DNA from: Daphnia carinata
Taxonomy: Eukaryota > Arthropoda > Branchiopoda > Diplostraca > Daphniidae
Assembly (NCBI RefSeq): GCF_022539665.2
Contig: NC_081333.1
Span: forward strand, 1,426,001 to 1,490,000
DNA length: 64,000 nt
Reading direction: 5' to 3'
Shown here: piece by piece, positions 15,001 through 30,558 of the stretch
Position numbering within the stretch: position 1 is the stretch's first letter
How the letters are laid out: the number at the start of each line of letters is the position of its first letter
Translations under genes and position numbers: made by a program
Notes under the pieces: model-generated
Seen by the model: the letters and a program-made list of their open reading frames with translations, nothing else
The model's database searches: none
What the model was told of the DNA's origin: nothing

Positions 15001-18000
15001 GACGGGAATGAACGAGTGGATTATAAGCGCCTCTTCTCTATTGAGCCCAGCCTGTACGCTCATCCTTTTTATTTTTTTTTTCCTTTTATTGACACAACAA
15101 TGATGAACAACAACAGAAACCTTTGCGTTACATGGTCAGTTGATCAAATAGCGATCGTCGCATGTTCCGTAGGTGGAAAATGTTTAATAGGCGATGTCAT
15201 TGGTTGGCGGATTGCTGCAGCTGTTTTGGCTCCCATTTAGAGCAGGAAATGGCCAAATTGAAAATGGCAGCAAAATAAAAGAAAATGGAGCTGTTTGCTG
15301 TACCCCACCGAAGTAGTTTGACAGAGCTGGCCATAAATATAGGAACGCATTCCGTATGTATTTTTTTCTTTTTTATTGCTAGTCATGAAATTATTCGGGC
15401 TCGTTTCAATTTTGAAATACGCGCCCGAGCCAAAAAAAAAAAAAATAAAGGCAAATTCGTTATGGAAGCAATCAAAGAAATAACACGCGGCCATCATTTC
15501 TTTTTTTGCCGTTAAAAATAGATGGCCCATTAAAATCAATCTAAAAAAAAGACGTCGACCGAAATAAAAGGAAACGCGGGGGCGTATTGTGGGGTTTCCT
15601 TTTAAAGATCTTCCAAAGAAGCAAAGGGATCTGCTGAATATATTTTTCAAAAAAAAAAAATAATAAAGCGAAATGTGTTCTTTGTTGGAACACACATAGT
15701 GACGTGCCTGGGTTTTAGTATAGTATTCTTAGAACACGGTAAATAAAATTCGTGTTGCTGCTGTTGACACACACACACACACACACATGTATGCACGAAT
15801 ATGCACGAACGGCAGATGAATAGCTGTTTGAATGGAAACATTTCTTTTCTTGGGACACGAGAATCCATAAGGTCTATAGGAACACGTCCGCTGGTATTGA
15901 GAAGGATGGTGTTCTCTGTATCCTTGACGTGAGTCTGTTTCCGGCCGATTCGGTTATGATAATGACGAGCAGACTCATTGATATGTGAGAGGCAAGTTAC
16001 TTCTGAGTATAATCTCGTCTTAATCGCCATTTTATTTCGAATGTATTTCATTTCGTTTCTTATAAAATGTTAACCGACGTATTGTATTTGAATAGGCCGA
16101 CCGACTTTCTCCCGAAATAATATCCATGGTGAAAGGGAATGCCAGAAAACGAAAAGAAGGGATGTCTGTCCCGGGTGTTCTGCCAGTTGATTTGCATGTC
16201 ACTCAGGTCGCGATCGATTTACGGTGGGACACAGAGCCAAGCAACAGCGAAAACCCACGCAATACGCCATCTCTCGAACGACGCGTTCCATGTCGAGAAA
16301 TACCACACTGCACATTCCAGATGAACAGGTTTTGAATGTTTGAAAACTAGAAAGGCTCTAGGCACTGAAAAGTTCAATATCGATGTGGCATTTCAAACGA
16401 ATAAGGCAAACCGTCTGATCGTTCGATGTGCACCACGATTTGAATCGATTAACTTCTTGTTCTTATACCGAACCCGAACATCTTTTCTTATGTGTATACA
16501 TACGTGCGGATCGTTTATACATATGCAAAACAGCCTATAGAGCTGATAAGACGCGGCGCTTCATGAATAGGAGCGCCCCCCCCCTCTTTCTGACAAAGAG
16601 GCTATTTTGCATACACGCACATAATTAGCTGCTGCATATTTGATAGAACGGATCGAGCTGTTTTTAATTACGTATGAGTCATTTGCTTCGAATTTCTTGC
16701 GATCTTCATCTGCCTCCCCGACTATCAAAAGCTGCGAATCATTTCAAACGTTCAATAGACTTAGTCACGTTGAATTGGGCATAATCGTAATCGAATTCTT
16801 TTGGCGTCATTTTGAAAGCCAGACCCGTGTTCTTTCTTTCTTTCTATACGTAGATACGACGATGACGCCATAATAAATAAGGAATGTCTACCAAACGTTC
16901 CCTATTTCTTCTTAAATTTATTCTTTTTTTTTTTTTTTTTTTATGATTATGACTGGCGCTGCTATTTAGGTCTTGTGTGTGTGTATGTTCTTCGTGGTTG
17001 TATTAAAATGTCGTCTGCAAAGTGGAATAAAAAAATAAAACTCTCCAATGTCTACAAAAAACTCAGCACCCCATTATGTACAACCTTTTATTTCATTCAA
17101 AATAACTTGAAGGGGGAGGGGGGGGGGGGGGAGAGAGAGTAATAATAAAAATTTCGAAGCCAAAAACGCATTTGAAACACCGACGGTCACGCCATTTCCG
17201 GCTTCCGTTCCTGCTGCGATCCCGCCGGCCATGTCTAAAAGAGGGTCACCCCCCCTCTCTCTCTCTCTCTGTCTGACTGTCCGCATCCCCGTTTTTATAT
17301 AAAACGAAATTTTCTTTTCTTTCCTTTTTTTTTTTGCTCTTTAGGGGGGCGACATTTTGATGAGCGCACGCGTGCCGACGCATTTCGTTTTGTGTGTGTG
17401 TGTGTGTGTGTGTGTGATAATTCCGTCCGGCAATTACGTAGTCGACGGGACGCGCTTTTTTTCTAGTTTCTAAAGCTCAAAAGCTAATCAATTTCATTGT
17501 TATATTTTAACTCGAATCGAACTTAAATCTCCTAGTCCGTTCTAGCAATAGTTTATCAAAAAAGTTCATTCGTTTTAAGTTTGTCGGATTAAATGCGCGA
17601 GCCAGAGAATCAAAAATAGGCTTTTCGTCTGCCTTTCATCAGCAAAGCCTAAACAACTTTTCTTTCTCTTTTTTTTTAATTATTAGTATGACTTATATGT
17701 AATGAGACAAGTTGGTTGTCTTCTGTGTGTGTACGTATAGCAAAAAACCTCTACGCAGCATCAACAGATTGGGGAGCCTGTCAACGCATGTCTGGCGGCT
17801 TTTAGCTCTCGGCACAGAGATTGTTTTTATTAAAAAAAAAAAAAAGATGAAGGGCAAAAATAATAAGATAATAAAAAGAACTTATTGATAAATATTAGAT
17901 CTCGAAAAAGAGTTACTGTGCGTACGCCCTTTCGTCCGAAAGGAACATCGGTCGTGACTCCGAGGCTTCCATAAAATCGGGCATGATTAACATCGGTCGG

Positions 18001-21000
18001 AACTATACGTATATGTCTAACCTAATGACATTCTGTACAACAGTAAAAACGGCCGGCGTTCGAACTGAGTCCGTGAGTCAATCCCGCAGCACATTCTTTC
18101 TTTAAAGAAGAAATGATTTAAGGGTTGGCTGTTTTTGTTGCATTAATTGGCCTACACGTCACACTCCCGTAGGCGGAGTCTCGTCGGAAAAATGAGGGAC
18201 CCCGTTTACACAGAGTCACGCGTTCTCCATTAACTACAAACGAAAAACGATTAAGCAAACAAGAACAAAATAGCAATCAAAACTCTGCGGGACAGTTGTT
18301 GATTTTTTTTTGTTTTTTTTTTCACCCTCGTTGAATTGATCATCGGCTTTTTTTTTTACGACCTTTGACCACCACCACTGTGTGTTATTGTTTATGATGC
18401 TATCATCACTCATGAAACGACCCTATTTACCTTTACGCCACCATTTCCCCTTTCCATGTAACCTCGCCGCTTTTGTTTACAGACATAAACACAAGGTGTG
18501 TGTGTGTGTTATCTATAAGGCTGTCCATTATCGTCAAGGCGTTTCAATCCCCCCCCGCCTCCCTTATAGACAATTCACGTCAGCAGATCGTTATCTGTTG
18601 AAAACGAGTTTTGATCCTCTCCGTCACAGTCCCGGAAATCATGGGCGTTGTTAACCTACTCCTCCCTATTTACACAGTTAGTCTCTCTCTCCCCCCCCCC
18701 CCTTTTTTTATTTGAAAAAAAAAAAAAAAGAAAACGGTTATTTCCGAACAGGTGCAATTGTTTCAATCTTTTTTTTTTTTTTCTTTAATTTTGAAATCAT
18801 TACGTCTCGTTTTAGTTGTGTCTCTATTTCCGTCTGGTGTATAGGCTAACTTTCCTAATCTAAACAAGTTTTCTTTGACGAAAAAATAGAAAGTTTGTGT
18901 CTATCCTTCTTTTTTTTTATGATTATAATAGCGGCCGGTCGTTGCGTGTTGCTCAACAGTTTCCAGCTAAAAATAAGAAACTTGTACGTTAAACACTCTT
19001 CTCATCTTTGCCAACCGCCCACGTATTATAAACACACACGTATACATATATAACCAGCACGCCGGCAAGGTTAAAATATATATTATTATTTTTTTTTTTT
19101 TTTCCTATTTATTTTATATATCTACGCTGCGTTGTGACTTAATAGCATCAGCACACGCGTCTTGGCAATGTAACTTGAAACGGAATAACTCGTTGGTTAT
19201 GGGATCCCCCCCCCCCTCTTTCCCTTCCTAAAAAAAAAAAAACATATAGCTATAATACAATCTTTAAACCTTATATACACGAACGACCACGCCCTTTTTT
19301 GTTTCCCCTATAGGTCGTTTATTTGTAAGTATTGACTTATGTCGCAACATGTGTGCAATACATACATCCATAGCTAAATGTCAAAACGTTTTCTTTTTTG
19401 TGTGCTCCACACACGTGACATTTGCTAGTTCGACACAGTCACGGCTGTGTGACGTTTGCAGACCGTTACAGACAACAAAAAAAAAACAAAAAAAACACGC
19501 TGATTCAAAGCGCGTGATCGTGTCCCGTATAGAAAAGTGCGTGTTGAACGACGATCATCGCGCAGAGACAACAAAGAAATAAATTTCAAGTAATGAAAAG
19601 AGGTCAAAACATAAAATCAAATGGACATATGTACACAAATGACGCGTGACCATGTCACGAATTATTCACGATCGTGTTCATTGTCTCTTCATTAAGACAA
19701 TCACGAAGAACGAGCAATTCCGTAATTGCATTACATCGATGTGACCCATATTTCTCATATCAGATGGGCCCACGCTTTTTTCCTGTTCAAGCGGCCGTGA
19801 TGCGTTTAACTATTGGTCCTATAACGTCACGCACTGGCTGTTCCAGATCATCTCTCTCTATAGTTTTTTATCATGTTTTAAAATCACAATAGCCTACCGG
19901 GTTTGTTTTTTTTCCATAATAAACGATCTACATGTACATACGTATACAGGCAACAGAAGAGCCTGGAGATAAGCAGGAAGAGGCAGTCTATGCAAACGAT
20001 CTAAGTATATCCGTTCTATAGCCCTCCCCCCTCTCTCTCTCTTTATTCGTTTACCTAACCGGAAAATGGGTGGGTCATGTGAGGTGGTTAAATAGGGACG
20101 CAATTGAGACTATCATGCACTATGACGATCGTGATGATGATGATTATTTTTCCCTTTTTTTTTTTTTTTGGAAGGAAGTAAAGAAATGTTGAAAAAAAAA
20201 AAATCTAAAAAGTGGGGTGGAGATATGAATGATGATGACGATGAGGTGGGCTATGAAACCCCCCTCCCCCCCCCCCCCCGAGTTTCCGGTGTCATCCATC
20301 AAAAGCGTGTTACTGTCTGGCTGCTGTAAATGTCCAACTAGATATAGGGAGGAGTTTTTCTCTTCAAAAGATAAAAGTTAAAAACAAATAAAAAAAAAAA
20401 ATGGTGGTTGGGGGGGGGAGGTGAGGAAAGAAGCGTCGGCTCTATCTCGGGCGTCCTGTTTGAATATTCGAAGCGCGTTTATAGCGTCGAGACAAAATCA
20501 TCATAAAACCATAAAAACGTATAGCTGCTGGCTATATAAACTGCACACAGCATATAATCATATGCATGTGCGTCTGAAGGGAAACTGACAGACGCGTCGT
20601 CGTAAAACAAAAAAAAAAAAAAAAAATGGGACGCAAGAAAGAAAAACACAGTAGAGATATAAGGAAGGGCTATATAGTAATCCGACGCCTTCAACACAGC
20701 CACCATGCTGTCCCCAGATTTTTTTTTTGTTGTTGTCGGATGTTTGGAGTTTGATGGAGAAATCGGATGTTGACATCCTATACACATTTGTCGTTTCATT
20801 GAGGGGCCCTAACTATCTGAAGGATACACTGATTTATTACGTTTTATATAACAGCACTATATGTGACCTTACTTGTTTGAAATTTATGAGCTATTGTAGC
20901 AGGGAGGTTGAATAATGAGACCGTTGGCCTATTGAAAAAGAGCCAACAAGTTCCAAATAAAAATTTCTGTCAAATTTATTTTGACTAACACTAACTGCTC

Positions 21001-22657
21001 TTTTGTTTCGAACACACACGTCTGCCTTTTTTTTTTTTTTTTTTTTAAATCATCATTCGTTATACAGTAGGGCCGTGAATGATGGCCGGAAGTCATTACC
21101 GAACGCTATCGAACCAACAACTGATTAACGTCTATACGTAAGGACCCCTTCATTATAGATGACTCGACGACACAAAAAGAAAGGGTTACGTAGAAGTTAA
21201 CAATTAACGAACCTACGTACAAGAATGTAATTGTCATTTGCTCAAAGTATAACACAGCCAAGAGGGTCTATAGTTGAATGCCTAACACGGGAAGAAGAAG
21301 AAGAACTCAACGCACTGTCTTTCATTCGGTACAACTATAAACCAATAAGTTTGAGGGCTTCGTGAAAAGCCAACGTCTTGTGTGGCATTTAAAAGACATC
21401 AATTGTTTAAATAATAAAAAAAAGAAGCAGAATTTTGATCAGTGAAAATGGGGGCGATGTTGCACTGTATAGCTGACAGCTGGAACGTGCGTTACGTCAT
21501 TGCTTCAATGAATAACGAGTGAGATAAATTGAGCGTGAATGATATACTACAAAGAGTTCTCTTATGTGTATACACAAGACAAAAGAAATTTTCTACAACT
21601 GTTCCAGAGAGTAAACATAGCGCATGTATATCTTATGTGACATCCGGAGCACCCGTCTTCTATATAAAGGAAGAGCCAACAAGTTGTATAACATGCAAAA
21701 CAGGGCCGTGTCTCTCTCTCTCTCTCTCTGCAACCACTTTCCGTGATATATCCGAGTCGTTTCAATATATAAAATTGAAAAGCATTTGGAATTGTTTTTA
21801 AATACAATTTTTCGCAGTCGTTCCCACTCTCGTTTCTCCCTCTGTCTCGTATAATGCTTCACACAGATGGCATACACACAGTAGTTGTAAGGGGAGGAGC
21901 ACATCTAGACTAAAGGGCCAGTCGTATATACATATATACGGGATACGTATCACGCCATAAACTCATCGGCACCGTTATGTACGTTTCTCTCCCCTACTTT
22001 TGTGGCGGAGATGGACCCCACGTCTTCTCCATCCCATTTTATTTAATGTTTTTTTTTTTTAACCAAGCTCAACATTAAATCGTATAGAGCCTACATTAAA
22101 AAAAATAAAAATGCATTTTTTTTTTTTTTTCGTTCCCCTTTCGTTCATGTCATTTCCATTACAGGCGCATTCTGCCAGCCGCGTTATGCAAATGATAGCG
22201 TCTGGGTCTCAAACCGACATCGGCAGCGAAATGTTTTGCATTGCGACAATTGAATCCATTGTCACCATACACAAATGTTATTCCGCCTCCAGTCTAAACA
22301 AACAGCAAAAAATATAGGGGAAATGCATGAAAAGAAGACGAATCTAAATGAATAAGCAAAGATACATATATGCGCATATAAATAATAATAATAATAATAA
22401 AAAGATGAGAGTCACGTGATGAATGAGCTTTGTCACTTTGGGACTTTGTCGAATGCATCATCGTCCCCTTCCTCAGCATGACAGTCTAATGCCGGAATAA
22501 GTTTTTTTTTTCTTTTTCTTTTATGAAGTGTATACATGTACTGTAGCCACGAGCAATTGTAACACACAGCACATTTCGGCCGGAGCAGCGAAAGTCCAGC
22601 AGCATGTATCCCTTTCCTTGTTTATTATCACGCTGCAGGCCATCACGTCAAGACGGG

Positions 22658-22697
<40 letters not shown>

Positions 22698-25600
22698 TGT
22701 TGTGGTATATGTGAAAACATGAAGATATACCCACATCTACCATCTGCTTATCTTGTTTGTTGTGTGCCTCTGGATTTCCTTTTTTTTTTATTTTTGAAAT
22801 GATTAAACACGTAAAGCTCTACTCTCGGCCAAACATTGAAAAACAAAGGAATCAAAATTCAGCCACTTGATTTGCATATGACGCCCCTTTAAAAAAGAAA
22901 AAAAACACATTTTTCTGTTGAGTGCTGAGTTCGTTAGAAAGCGACGTGTGTAGATTTCAAGGTATGTAGTGCAAGAACGGATATGAAACTTTTCCTCCTT
23001 TTTTTTTTTCTCATTTCACGACGCGTGCACGGCTGCGTTCAAAAAAAAACGCAGGATCTATAGAAGACACGGAATAATAAAAGCCCAAAGGCTATGCCGT
23101 TAGCCTTTTTCTTTTTTTTTTTTTTTTTCAACTCGATTGCACTTAAGCCTCGCTCGCCTTTGCGTATACGAAATAAAAAAATAAAAAAAGAAAATAATAT
23201 CGATCTGAATATTATTCTTGCGTAAAAACTCAGTGGCAGGGACGGAATCACGGATCAGCAAAGTTGATCTCACAGAGATTATCATTTTTTCTTTTTTTTC
23301 TTTTTTTTTCAACATAATTATCAGCGTGTGATGCGATAGAAGATTCACACAGTGACTGAGAGGGCGAGAAAGGCGAGATGTTACTCGAGTTCATTGGATC
23401 GTAAACTGATGACATCCGACTGTTGCTTTTCATTTGTTTTTCAGGGGGGGGGGGAGGGCGGAGGACGGCGCATATATATGAAAGCCAAAAAGAATGAAAA
23501 CACAAGAGATATATCCTAGGGATTTGTTATGCAGTAAACAAAAAAAAAGGCTTGTAATCTAACATCATTTGGTTTTTCTTTTTGTTTTTTTTTTCTTCCT
23601 CGCTCCTTACCAAGATGCGTTCGGATAAAAACATCGGAGGGCATGTGCTCCCCAATGTCCCTCACTCCTTAATTGTTCCATTAAAAGAGCCGCACATCCT
23701 TGTCAGATCACAACTTGATTAAGATTGACGTACACACACACACACACACACATAGACGCGTCTTTGGCATTTTGCTCGTTATCGAACATCACTGCGTTTA
23801 TAACTTTTATTTATTTTATTCCCCCCCCCCCTCCTGTTTATAAAACGGACGTCATTCATTAAACAGTTGGCCACAGCGGCATTGACGACCTTTTTTTTTT
23901 TCAAATAATCGAATCAATAAATTTGTGCATTTTATTTTATTTTATTTTTTTTTTTTTTAAAGAAATAGATCATTGGAGATGATAAAAAAAAAAAGAAAAG
24001 TTAATGGCCTAATCAATACGAGGAAAACGTCCGGGCATGTGTTGCTGGACGCCAATGGCCTAACTGACGCCTACGCATGTATATATGGAATTAAATTGTC
24101 AGCTGTATGACACTATGGCCGCGTCGGGCTGGATGCGCGTCGGATGCCTGAAATCGATCGAGCGCTAAAGTTGGCCTTTGGCTTCTCTGCACCACGTCTC
24201 TTCCTTCTTTTTTTTTTCTCTCTCTTTTGTTGGATGCATTCAAGAGCCTCGTCATGCGATCCGCTCGTATACGGTAAATCTCAAACATTACCCACAGCAG
24301 TTGAATGTAAAGTTTTTCTTTGCCCGTGGTTCATCAGTCTGACATCTTTTTAATTCTTTGGATTTTTATTGCAGACCCTTTTTTTTTTTTTAAATTAGAT
24401 TATTTAAAAATTACTTCCTTCTGTTGAGACGATTAAGCTAAACACACACAGGCCCAACGCACACAAGTGCACGTCTGCGCTATAAATCTGTGAGAGACGC
24501 TACCGCATCAGATTTCTTTTTGCTCAACAGCAGGGTCTTTTAATGATGAGCTATTGATCTCTGACATTTGACCGGCAATCCGGAATTTATAGTTTTTCCG
24601 TTTGCCGACTTCCTCTCTTTTTTTTTTTCTTTTTGTCTGTCATTATTTTGGTCTTTATAAAGAAAAAAAAAAGAACTGCGCTCTGTGTAGACTTGTGTCT
24701 GTTTGCTCGATGTCTTACAAATGCCAAGATCACGAGCGATGGATCTACACGATGGAGCTGCACGTTTTTTTTAATGGGAGAGGGAAAGCCCGCAAGGAAT
24801 GACGAATGCTGGCCAAATGTTAAAAGACTTTAGACCGGACGTGGGATCGACGTCGTATCGTCCCCTCCGATCGAACGGGATCGAAAGAAGGCCATCAGGA
24901 TACGAACGACTGTGTTTCCGTTCGTTGCTGCTGCTGTGCTCCATTTTCCCCTTTCCGGATTGTTTCTTCACGGGTTCCCTGTTTTCTATGCTGATGAATA
25001 AATGGCCCATGACAAAACAAAAAGAAAAAAAACAAAAAACAAAAACGAAAACATTTCTGTGTGTTTTCGTTTAAGGGAATGTTGGATTCTGAACAGCAAA
25101 ATAGTTCAATCATTCGTCAAACGAATGGGGATTGTGTTATTTCCTATTTTCGGTTGGGATAGTGCGTCACATCGTAAACTGAGTTGGTATGTTATGTTGT
25201 ACCGTTATAGAGGAGCCCATTCCTAATTTGCTTCACTAGTTGATAGGTCGGTGTGCATTAGCATAGACAAGATGTGTGGAACACATCCCTTCATCAGTAC
25301 ACATTCTTTTGGAGAAATGGATTTCTTTCGAGCTCTCATTTTTCTTATAGACGCGAGGATCGTTCTCAAACAAGAGTAATAACAGCCGAGCCCCTGCGTG
25401 TGTTTATAAATATTACAGGAAACATGGAAGTGTATGCAAATCCACATTTCGGGAAGGTTATAAAACAACAGAAAATGCATTTTAGGGGAGAGAGAAATAT
25501 GCGGTCGGATGACTGCGGCACGCGCGCCCGAGCACTTCCGTCGTGTCCGTTTAATCTTTTCTTATTTTATTTTATTTTATTTTATTTTATTTTTGGGTTT

Positions 25601-28600
25601 TTATTTATTTGGTTTTGTTTTCTTGCCTCCCCCTTTTGTTTCCATTTATTTTAGCATTTCTTTTTCCTTGTCTTCAATCTACGTCTTTCTACCCGCGTGT
25701 ACCATCAGTCACTTTCTCTCTAGCCGGGTAGCTCATGCGATTCAGTGATGAAAAGAAATAGACGAAACAGCGCAAACAGAATGATATAGAAATCAAGTTG
25801 TGCACACACGCCACAACATGTTTAAATCGGAAACACTTGTCTCTTGTTTTTCCCGTGTTATTCTCATCAGAGCCACAATTGGCGCATTCGAACAGCTGTT
25901 CGTCGGTTAGATCTTCTATAAAAAGATTCTCATTTGCATCCCCGCCATACGCTATAGTGCTATGACGTATATATATAATTCAGCACGCACTCGCATTTCT
26001 TAATTTGTTTCTTTTTTCCCGACGTTAGACTGTAACGAATACATTGTGAATTATGCCTTAGCATCGAGGGGTATGTATCGGTGAACTGTGGTGATATCTA
26101 TACGAAACAAAGGCAATCCACACACATCAATAGCTACCGTATATACTGTGCATGTGTGTGGTCTATGAATAAACAAGAATAAGAACAGGAGACGAGCAGC
26201 TGTGTGTTTCGTACATCACAACGGGTGGCATCAGCAAGTTTCCACCTTTAATATCAATCTAACCCCTCGTCGATGTGCATACATATAGCTTTCCTTTCTT
26301 TTATTTATTTATTTATTTGTAGAGAAAAGATGTACATAGATATTCGCCTTGTACAAGACGATGCCAGTCGTGTTTGTATATCGGGCGAGAAGCGATCAAG
26401 CTGCGAGAGACGTGCTTGATGCTCCCCCCGTTCTCTCTCTATACATCTTTTGTTTGGTCTTTGCTATGTTTCCAAACGTTCAACGATGCAATGACATTTT
26501 CTTGTTGGAATACAAACAGAGAGGGGGGGAAGAAACTCATAACAGACACAAGAGAGAACGAACGTACTGACCTTGTGGTCTGTGTAAACGGTGCAATGGG
26601 TTCTCTTTCTATATGCTGTACACAAAAAAAAGCTGCTGCTGCTGCTCTTTTTCTCAGCATTTTAATAAATGAAATATATATAGAAAAAAAAAGTGGGGGG
26701 GGGGGTGGGCAGATGGGTGAGAATAAGGGGGGAAAAAAAGATAAAGTTTATCGATCGATCATCTGCCAATACAAGAAATAGCGGCAAATTTTTGTGTGTG
26801 TTCAATTCTTTCAATTTCTTTAGGTGCTCATCGATGGCCTAGCTTTTATTCCAGTTCATCTCCTTCGTTTCTTTTGTGTGTGTGTGTGTTGTCTGTTGTG
26901 TGTCGTCATGCCCAAAAGCACTAAAATGACGTCGATGAGTTATGTCATTTTCAAACTCTAGGCCGTACAAACCGTACTACACAAATGCGTGTGTGTCTAT
27001 AAGCATCAAAAGAGAGCTAGGCTTCTTCTTCTTCTTCTTTGCTCTTTTTTTTTTTTTTATACTCGACCCCTCGACCGGAATAATCATATAAATAATGGAC
27101 ATTTAAGAAGAACTCGCCTTTTTTCCATCTATTTATGTCGCTTCCCTTTTCTTTTTTGTGTGTGTAGGCGCATATCAAAGCAAACTTCCCCTCTTCTGTA
27201 TGTCACCCCCCACAAAAGCGTTTCTCTAGTGGGTCCTCTACGATCATTCTTTCTCCAAACCGCACGCATTAAAAACCGTGTCCATCCTACAAAATCAAAA
27301 CAGATTTTCTATATACTGAACGGATGGAGGGGGGGGGGGGGGTTAAACGTTTGTAATCGAAATTAATAGCCGATGGTTGGCTTCTAAATTCCCACACATT
27401 CCCATCGTATAGGCGTCCTGGAGTTGTCGCTTGGCTTCTACAAGGAAATAAGAGGCTGCCTTGTCTAATTATTTCTGTCTCGTTTGTATGCAAATGTTAC
27501 ATCCCGTAAGGCATTGGAAATTCAGAGATGGATCCCTCTCTCTCTCTCTCTCCTTTTAAGTTAAGAATATAAACCCCATAAATTTTCACACACAAAAGCT
27601 CCTCGTTTTTTCTTTTCTCTCTCTCTTTTGCTCTCTGCAAAGTCGTAAAAAATTGAGAGAGGGACACGTTTATTTATATAACGTGACAGTGTTTGGGTGG
27701 ATGAAAGAAAAAAAAAAAGGAAATGTACATAAAAGAACGGAAACTTGACCTACGATCCAGATTAGCAAGTAAATAGATGGTGAATAGGCTATTTTATTTA
27801 TATATTTTATAGGACCATATTGTAATCGGGATGAAAAAAAAAGGGGGGGGGGGGCTCGAAAGGTGGAGGGGTCTGGATGAAATAAGAAGGGGAGTATTTA
27901 TTGGAAATAGCCTTTTCGTGTATATGGAAAGAACATCAGTGTAAAAAGATAAATACATATAGGCTATATTCTTGAAACGTGGAACTGCAATTTGCGTGAA
28001 AACGTTGGACCGAAAACAGCTGTCCGCAATCTGTAGCAGCCACATTGCGTCATTTTTGGGCCGTTCTCGATTATATTCACATGTTAATTCCCTTCCAAAC
28101 AACCCCTCAAAAATATAAAGCGACAGGGCGAAATAATATTTATTCAACGAGCAAACAAAACCCGGCCCACCCGAGAGCGAACAAAACGTTTCGAATCATT
28201 TTTACGATTTGTTTATACAAGCGCAGAAAATATTGGCTTATTATATTTAATATAAGCGCACGACATTCTAGTTGGAAGAGAAAAATGTAAATGCAACGTC
28301 ACATCCAAACTATTCGAGGACGACGGGCAGCTATAAAAAATGGCCTTATTTTCAACATCAAAGAAGCCCGTCGTGTAAAGACTGATGGCACGAAAGATCG
28401 CCTACTACTATATAATTGCATTCATTGGCGTATCCATCTCGGGATGAAAGTTCATTTTGAGGAGCAGCATGTAATATTCCAAACGTATGGCAGCTATAAT
28501 TTTCAATTTATAAGGTATATAGCGGCTTGTGCATATTGACATATACAGCCTTTATATACATGGCTGTCAAACAGGACCGGTAGGCAATCGATCGTCATTC

Positions 28601-30526
28601 CATAACGTCATTTGCTTCGAAGAATGACGTCATCTCAAATCAAATAAAATGGAAAAAAAACTGAGAAAAGAAGCGACAGTGTATATAAGTTTGTATGTAT
28701 ATATCCATTTGCCGGAAATGCTTCCGTCGTTGTCCCGACGGACGGATATAATACTCTAGTTGCCGAAAAAAAAAAAAGAAAAGAAACAAATAGATGTGTA
28801 TATGTACAAGGCTATAGACACAGAGAGCCAACCATTATTGCCCTGTCTCAACATCCGTGATCCATCACCATTGAGTCGCAGATAGAGATCCAAGAGTAAG
28901 GCGATATCAGATCTCTTCTCTTTTAAGTAAACGCAAAAAAAAACAAAAAAAAGAAAAGGGGAAAAAAATGGCAACTGCAAAGAAGCCGCATTGCGAAAGA
29001 AAAAATAAAAAAAATAAATAAAATAAACAAAATAAAAAGAATCTATGTTGCGTGTATATGTGAGGCTATGTATGCAGTACGTATCCATCAGCCGGAAGGG
29101 AAAAAGGATCCGGTCATGTGTGTGTGTAGATCTATGATACACAACGTTTTTTTTTTTTGTTTCATTTCTACTTGTATAGTGAAACGCATTTGCCACTAAA
29201 AGAAAAAAAAAATAAATAAATGGAATTCGGATTTTTTTGCTATTGCAAGTCAAAGATGAAGTAGTGCGTTGTATATTTATAGCACATCCAGTTGTTAGCG
29301 GACGTGATAAACGACCGACTCTCTTATTTAGACGGGGGACCTTATCGGGACGTAACGGCTGCTTTTATAGTCTGTTGCCAATGTTCGCTATAAAAATCGT
29401 TTTTCTTTTATCAAACGATAGCCGATTGGTCAAAAATTACGAGCGGTCGAGTGAGAAAAACAGCCACAGATGGCCGCTGTAAATTATATTGACATGCTCC
29501 TCTTTTATTTTATTTTATTTTTTTGTACTGTAGGAATTAAATTTTTTTTTTTTCAGTGAAACACAAAGCGAACATGTGTGTGTTGTAGCTGATTGTCAAA
29601 CAATAGCTCGTTAAATTCAAGTGAAACCGCACCAACCGCACTGGTGGTGCGATAACGTTCGATGCGCAAGCTCCTTGGCCCTAACGTATTGTTTGCCCAG
29701 TAGGAGGGCGAAAGGTTCTCTATATATCTATATATATATATGGGAACTGATAAAGCCAATAACTTGATGTGGTTCGTTAAGAGCCCGATAGAAATCGAAA
29801 AGTGAATCACTGGAAAATGAGCCGCTCATGTCCGGAGCATCTGCTCCAATTTTAATATATTTCTATTCAAACCGTATTTTTTATTATTATTATCTCCCCA
29901 TCAGCCCTGGGCGCTGTATTACGCAATAATAGAACGTGTCATATAATTTTCGCTTTACTATCGAACCCTTCTCATATATTTTTAGCTGACGTCGTCCACG
30001 TGAAAACAAAGACTGTTGGGCCCCAGTCATGATCCGTATCGATATACTGTATCTATAAAAAAAAAAAAGGGCGAGTGTGAACAAAAACTTGGAACGACTC
30101 GTATGTGACAGCCAATGAGGACAGTCACCCCTCTCAAACAAAAAAATAAATAAATGAGAAAAAAAAAAAAGGTTCAATGAGAATTTCTTTTTTTTTTTTC
30201 TCTCTTTATTGTGTATATAGTTGGCATGAATCGCGCACTAGGCCAAAAGAGAGGGGGGGGGGGGGGGAGAAAATGTACATATATTACGTCCAAAAATGAT
30301 GGTCGGACCTTTAGATAAGAAAACGTTCCAAAAGAAAAAAAAAAAAAGTTTGGTCTGATTTGGATTTCGGTGTAGTAGCCTCCCCTTTCAAACGCTTGGC
30401 CAAACAGACCCTCCTCCTCCTCCCCCCATCTCCGTAGAAAGTTACGACGATCAAGGAGATCAAGTACACGGTGAGGGTTGAATGGGAAAAAAAATAAATA
30501 TCAAAAAATGGGAGACGAAAAATTTC

Positions 30527-30558
<32 letters not shown>

